Origin: Paracyclopina nana | Taxonomy: Eukaryota > Arthropoda > Copepoda > Cyclopoida > Cyclopettidae | Assembly (NCBI GenBank): GCA_019096065.1 | Contig: JAGUCH010000007.1 | Span: 2,378,501 to 2,442,500, forward strand | Direction: 5' to 3' | Length of the DNA stretch: 64,000 nt | Shown: in pieces, positions 59,857 through 64,000 of the stretch | How positions within the stretch are numbered: the stretch's first letter is position 1 | Layout of the letters: every line of letters begins with the position of its first letter | Position numbers and translations under genes: made by a program | The notes under the pieces: generated by a model | The model's input: the letters and a program-made list of their open reading frames with translations, nothing else | Told to the model about the DNA's origin: nothing | Databases searched by the model: none

Positions 59857-59899
59857 TTTATTTTTAAATAGCCGCGTCCTGTAAGCAATGAGGGATCGT

Positions 59900-60241
59900 T
59901 TAGAGCTGGCCATTCTGCTCGAGCTGGCGGCGAGCGATCTTGATTTGGTGCAGCAAGTAGAGTCGCATCACGTAATCCGACCACTTTTGCGCCAAATTCT
60001 TCCCGGTGGGCTGCGGTGCGGCCGGCCATTTGCGGGAGACGAAGTTGGCCGTGGGCGGCAGGATCACTTTTCCCATGAGGAAGTGCCTGAAAGGGGCATG
60101 GATGGATTAATTAGCGCAGGGATCGGACGAAAAAGTCGCTCACCTTTTGCTCCTCGCCAGCTTTGGCGGCTCGGAGGCGACGAGAGGTGCCAGAAGGCCC
60201 AAAAGAAGGCAAGCGAAGGAGAGGCGAAGGACCAGTCGCAT
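59900..60241 (-). CDS. small secreted protein, candidate peptide hormone
   Basis: Exons 60241-60144 and 60086-59900, phase 2; 94 residues. Signal peptide MRLVLRLSFACLLLGLLAPL (cleavage after VAS), a short propeptide ending SKR, then a cysteine-free mature part of 61 residues beginning HFLMGKVILPPTANF and ending with an amphipathic basic helix (SDYVMRLYLLHQIKIARRQL). IARRQLEQN near the C-terminus resembles the core of CRF-like diuretic hormone DH44 (IARRQ), but the rest does not and there is no amidation Gly, so the family is left open. CATAAAAG 48 nt upstream and an AATAAA (plus 59857-59862) frame a compact transcript. Confidence 0.65.
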
Positions 60242-60288
60242 GGTCAAGCTTTGGAGGTCTTGTGAGGCCTCCCATCGATATTGGAGGG

Positions 60289-60296
60289 CTTTTATG
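60289..60296 (-). promoter_or_regulatory. TATA-like box of the secreted-peptide gene
   Basis: CATAAAAG on the minus strand at a normal distance for a 5' UTR of under 25 nt. Confidence 0.45.
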
Positions 60297-61673
60297 CCGA
60301 TTCTCCGCCTGAATCCGCGAGGAGAAACCGCGGAGAGCAACTCGCGGATCAATTTTCTTACTTAAATTCATAATTGTAAGATTTCTTAAATTAGCTCTGC
60401 TGGTTCGGATCGTTTATCGGAAACGAAAGCCAAGTACGTACTTAATGCTCAAGATCAAAGTTGAGTCAGTAGATGAATTAGGCTTACGCATGGGCAACCG
60501 ACGAAACGCATCCATTTTCTTCGCATTTTTACCGAGGCAACGCGAGCATGCGAGCCGGGCGATTCGCCCAAAAAAGCCGCCTGCCATGCGCTGTAATTTG
60601 CGTGCGAAGAAAAGTTTGGCTAAATTTCACGGTGTCCGAGGAAATGCGATCCTTGAGCGAGGGATGAGTTCCGTCGCTTACAGGCACGTGACCAGAACGC
60701 GATGAGTGCAAAACAAAAACGCATTCGAAACGGGAGCATTGCAATCCAAAGATCCGATTTGAAAAGAGGGAAAAATGTGGCGATACAGCCAGACTTCATC
60801 TTGGTCCGCTCTCCTTTGCAACTTCTAGGCTTGGGCGAAGAAGCAGCAGCAGCAGCAGCAGCGATGATGGGAGCAGCGAGAGCTTTCTTTTCGCCTCCGT
60901 GGTCTCCGCCGAAAAGATCGATCATCGTTGCCAGCTGACTGACTTTGCGGGAACAGGGAAAGCCTCGAGTCTTCTTAGTCACCGAAAAACGCATCCTTTT
61001 TTCTTTTTCTTTTTTGCCCCGAACGACGAGGATGACGGTGGTGCAAAGCCAGCTTCAACAATCATCGTTCCACGTGAATCGAATATTGCGAGAGCACCTC
61101 CACACTCAGGCCATTCACACACACACACGCACATTAGAGCGCATGAAACGAAAAGCACCATCAACAGCGGAACGCGACAAGACCGAATCAACCATTCCAG
61201 TTATTTTCCATTTCCTCCATTGGCTTCATCATTAAAAAAAAGGCTGGAAAGGCCTAATTTTGGCAATTTTTACATAAAAAAAGGCATTTTGGCACAAACC
61301 GCAACAACAAACTAGACGGAAGTCGTAGACCCGCGTCGCATCGCCGCTACACCTCGTTGTTGGCATTGAGCCGGCGCGCCGGTTGGCCGAGCTCTCGCAC
61401 TTTTCACGTCCATCCAAGCTTTGGCGAGCGGCGAGCGGGGCAGACGAGGTCGGGCCGAGCCGGCCGACGAGCGCTCCTGGCGGGCTGAGAAAAAGGCGAG
61501 CGCGCGCCTTTTCCTCTCCGATCTCAGTAGCTGCTGAGAAGGCCGCAGCTGAGCACGACAGCTGCTTCTCCCTCTGCATGCCCCGCATCCAATTTGGGCC
61601 TTTTTTCGCGGCGGAAGAAAACGAGAACGAGGTGTGCAAAGCCGACTGACATCGTCATCGACAAAACAGCAAC
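60297..61673. other. CpG-rich 5' flank of the Polycomb gene
   Basis: No coding exon recognised; strongly CpG-rich from about 61.3 kb, with a CAG run near 60845-60862 and a (CA)n run near 61117-61130. Confidence 0.35.
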
Positions 61674-64000
61674 ATGGCCGCCAAATCATCCGTCATCGCC
61701 GTAAGCATTCGCCGTATTCTTCGTCCCATTTGAAGGACACGCGCGCGTTCACTTTCGAGCCGGGTTCCCGCTAATGAGCGAAAACGGGGTAGTCTTTGGG
61801 GCAGGGGGATGGCAGTGGCAACTCGGGGTAGCCCCCAAATGCCGGGCTCGGGGCTGTCAAGCCGCCCTCGTGGGTGGTTGCCTGGAAAAAGCGAGAAAAC
61901 CGCGTTGTTGTTTTGACGTCTCTCAGTGCCCGAGAGGTGAACGGGGCGTCGCGGCGCCACGCGCCGTTCGCCGCCGTTGGAGCGCGCGCGCTTTCGGAAC
62001 GGAATCCGACTCCTTGATCGCACAGCGCGAGGATTCATTTCGCGCAACTCCTTTTTCGCGCCCAATTTTGAGTAACGCTTCTTCTCTTTTTGATCAGGAG
62101 GCCAAAGGGTCGACGGACATGATCAAGAAGATCATGCTCAAGGACTTGAACCCGCATGTCATCTGCCCGCTGTGCAGAGGTTACTTCATCGATCCGGTCA
62201 CCATCATGGAATGCCTGCATTCTTGTAAGTCCACCATATCTTTTTATGATTTACCAAGTCAATCAAGCGGGAAAATGCACACCCGAGGGGCTGTCGAGCA
62301 ACATCGAAGGGGGCAGCAGAAATCAAGTGAAAAATACTATGCTGCTGTTGGGAAAAATGCATTGTGTGCGCACGTTTACTGCAAAACTCGTTTTCAGCGA
62401 AAAAACGAAGCTTCTCACGATGGCAGCGAGCTGTAAATGATAATATCAAATAAACTTCCATGGACAGGGTGTGCATGGCATTTGTCAGGACTTGACTCCC
62501 GCAGACTGAGCCACCCGGTAGAGTTCACATGCACACGGAGAGTTAGCCAGCAAACTGTTTGCTCAATTAATGAGGGTGGCAATAATCAATATGCTCCTGT
62601 TTTGCATTGCGCCGCAGCATTTGGGGGTTAACTTTAACTGGTTTTTTTTTGCAGTCTGCAAAACCTGCATTCTGAAGCATATCCAAATCAACAACCGGCA
62701 ATGCCCCACCTGCGACAAGGAGATCCACAAAACCAAGCCGACGCTGGGCATGAAAGCGGACAAGGCTCTGCAAAATATCGTCTACAAACTCGTGCCGGGC
62801 TTGTACCAAGAGGAAATGCAGAAGAGGAAGATCTTCACCCAGGAGCACGAGCCCACCAAAGTGCCGAAAGCGGAGCTGGAGAAGCACTTCTTCTTCTGCC
62901 ACGACAACATCTCCATGAGCCTCGAATACTATGACAACGAGTCGAAGAGCATCGAAAACAACCCCAACAAGAGGTACTTGGCGTGCCCAGGCACCGTCAA
63001 GATCCAGCACTTGATGAAGTTCATCGTCATGAAGTACGGCCTGAACGAGGAGCAATTCGTGGTGGACGTCATCTACAACGGCGACATCATCCCGGAAGAC
63101 TACACGCTCATCGATGTGGCCTACTACTACAAGTGGGCCAAAGACAGCCCCATGAAGTTCTTCTACAGGATCTTCAAGAAGAACAAAGTCCTGCTCAAGC
63201 GCAGGAAAAGAAAGTCAAGGACAGAGGATAAAATTCCGGATCCGAAAAAGTCAAGGCCAGTGGAGGTGCCAAACAACAACAACAACAACACAAAGACGGA
63301 CAACAGTGGGAGCAAGGAGAACATCATCAAGGAGAACGGAGCGGCCAAAGATGCCTCCAAGTCTGGCAGCAAGGAAATCGTCAACGGATGCAGAGCCGTG
63401 CATGCCACAAATCCACCAAGCTTGCAGGATGAAACTGCCAAAAAAGTGGAGCTCTCATCCACGGAGACCGCCAAGGACGAGCGGCCTCCGCCAGTGCTGA
63501 AGAAGGCTGAGGAGCCTTCCAAGATGGAAATTGACGACTCCAGCAGCAGTGATGAGGAGCTGAAAATTGACTTGTCCGAGGGGGCTCCGTCAACCATGAA
63601 AAGCGAGGGAGTGAAAAAGGAGGAGAAGGAGCAGGAGAAGAAGAAAGAGGCCCCGCCGACGCTGCCTCTGCTCACCAAGGAAGAGCCCAAGTCCTCCGAG
63701 GCCAAGCCGGTCACGGACAAGGCAGTCATCAAGCCCAAGCTGACAGTTGGCAGCAACGGTCAGCCGGTGACGACAAGCAATGCAAACAAGCCAAGGAGCA
63801 ACCACAACATGCTCACCGACATTGTCAACAACCTCGCCAAGAAACAGGCGAGTACGCTGAGCAACAAAACCAAGTCGGAGACAACGAAGCCCGTGTCGAC
63901 CTTGCTCGGGGGTCAAACGACCATAACTAAGAAAGAGCCAAGCCTCAATAAAGAGCCATCGGGCGTCAAAGAGGCGGAAAAGAAGAAGAGAGAAAATCCC
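61674..64000 (+). CDS. Polycomb RING protein (Psc / Bmi1 / PCGF family), 3' truncated by the window
   Basis: PRC1 subunit that pairs with RING1 in H2A ubiquitination and chromatin compaction. Exons 61674-61700, 62098-62224 and 62655 to beyond 64000. RING finger split by the second intron: [28 protein letters not shown], then [20 protein letters not shown]; next [20 protein letters not shown] and LVPGLYQ, and a RAWUL domain ([36 protein letters not shown]). After it a basic nuclear signal (KRRKRKSR) and a long low-complexity Lys/Glu/Ser-rich tail, still open at the edge. The long tail suggests the Psc/Su(z)2 type rather than short vertebrate PCGF4. Codon use is strongly GC3-biased. Confidence 0.95.

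Noticed and set aside
63163-63756. 197-residue minus-strand ORF
   Set aside because: Antisense of the Psc low-complexity tail; no start context or family motif.

Overview
The window is nuclear DNA of an animal, most likely an arthropod. A cytoplasmic actin of arthropod type, an NPLP1-type neuropeptide precursor, spliced genes with GT-AG introns mostly of 50-65 nt, tRNA-like and MITE-type repeats and large gene-poor gaps all fit; nothing is bacterial or viral. The taxon cannot be narrowed further from the sequence alone. Exon structures below were built by hand from splice sites, reading phase and family alignment from memory; no database was searched. Left part (0.5-10.7 kb), gene-dense: a precursor with repeated LG[IL]RIM peptides (-), a farnesyl-diphosphate-synthase-like gene with broken Asp-rich motifs (-), a head-to-tail trio AKR, ADAT1 and selenocysteine lyase (+) separated by 10 and 25 nt, a p24/TMED cargo receptor (-), a mitochondrial bL34-like gene and a C1orf43 homologue only 29 nt apart (+), an MIF-family gene (-) and a shortened POMK-like protein (-). 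Middle left (11-21 kb): an eight-exon NPLP1-type precursor (-), LRRC51 preceded by an unknown small gene (-), and a GC-rich Pim-type kinase (-). 21-36 kb is gene-poor and rich in transposon remnants (a hAT-type MITE with 8-bp target duplication, a 5-kb inverted-repeat element, an element carrying two tRNA-like modules), interrupted only by a tRNA-Arg-like sequence and calmodulin-lysine methyltransferase (-). 36.6-49.8 kb holds actin (+), a second candidate amidated peptide precursor (+), a secreted Ser/Gly-rich gene (-) whose single intron contains the whole antisense RPS12 gene, eIF5A (-), TBL3/UTP13 (+), RPL27 (-) and an RNF13/167-type PA-RING E3 ligase (+). 49.9-61.6 kb is again repeat-rich, with palindromic MITE families and one further secreted-peptide gene (-). 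The right edge cuts a Psc/PCGF Polycomb RING gene (+). Most genes are housekeeping (translation, ribosome biogenesis, tRNA editing, selenium recycling, secretory transport). The striking extras are four small secreted/peptide-precursor genes with TATA-type promoters, three same-strand gene groups whose downstream genes start within 10-85 nt of the preceding stop and just after 3' splice-site-like sequences (candidate operons with spliced-leader trans-splicing), and a probably non-canonical FPPS paralogue.
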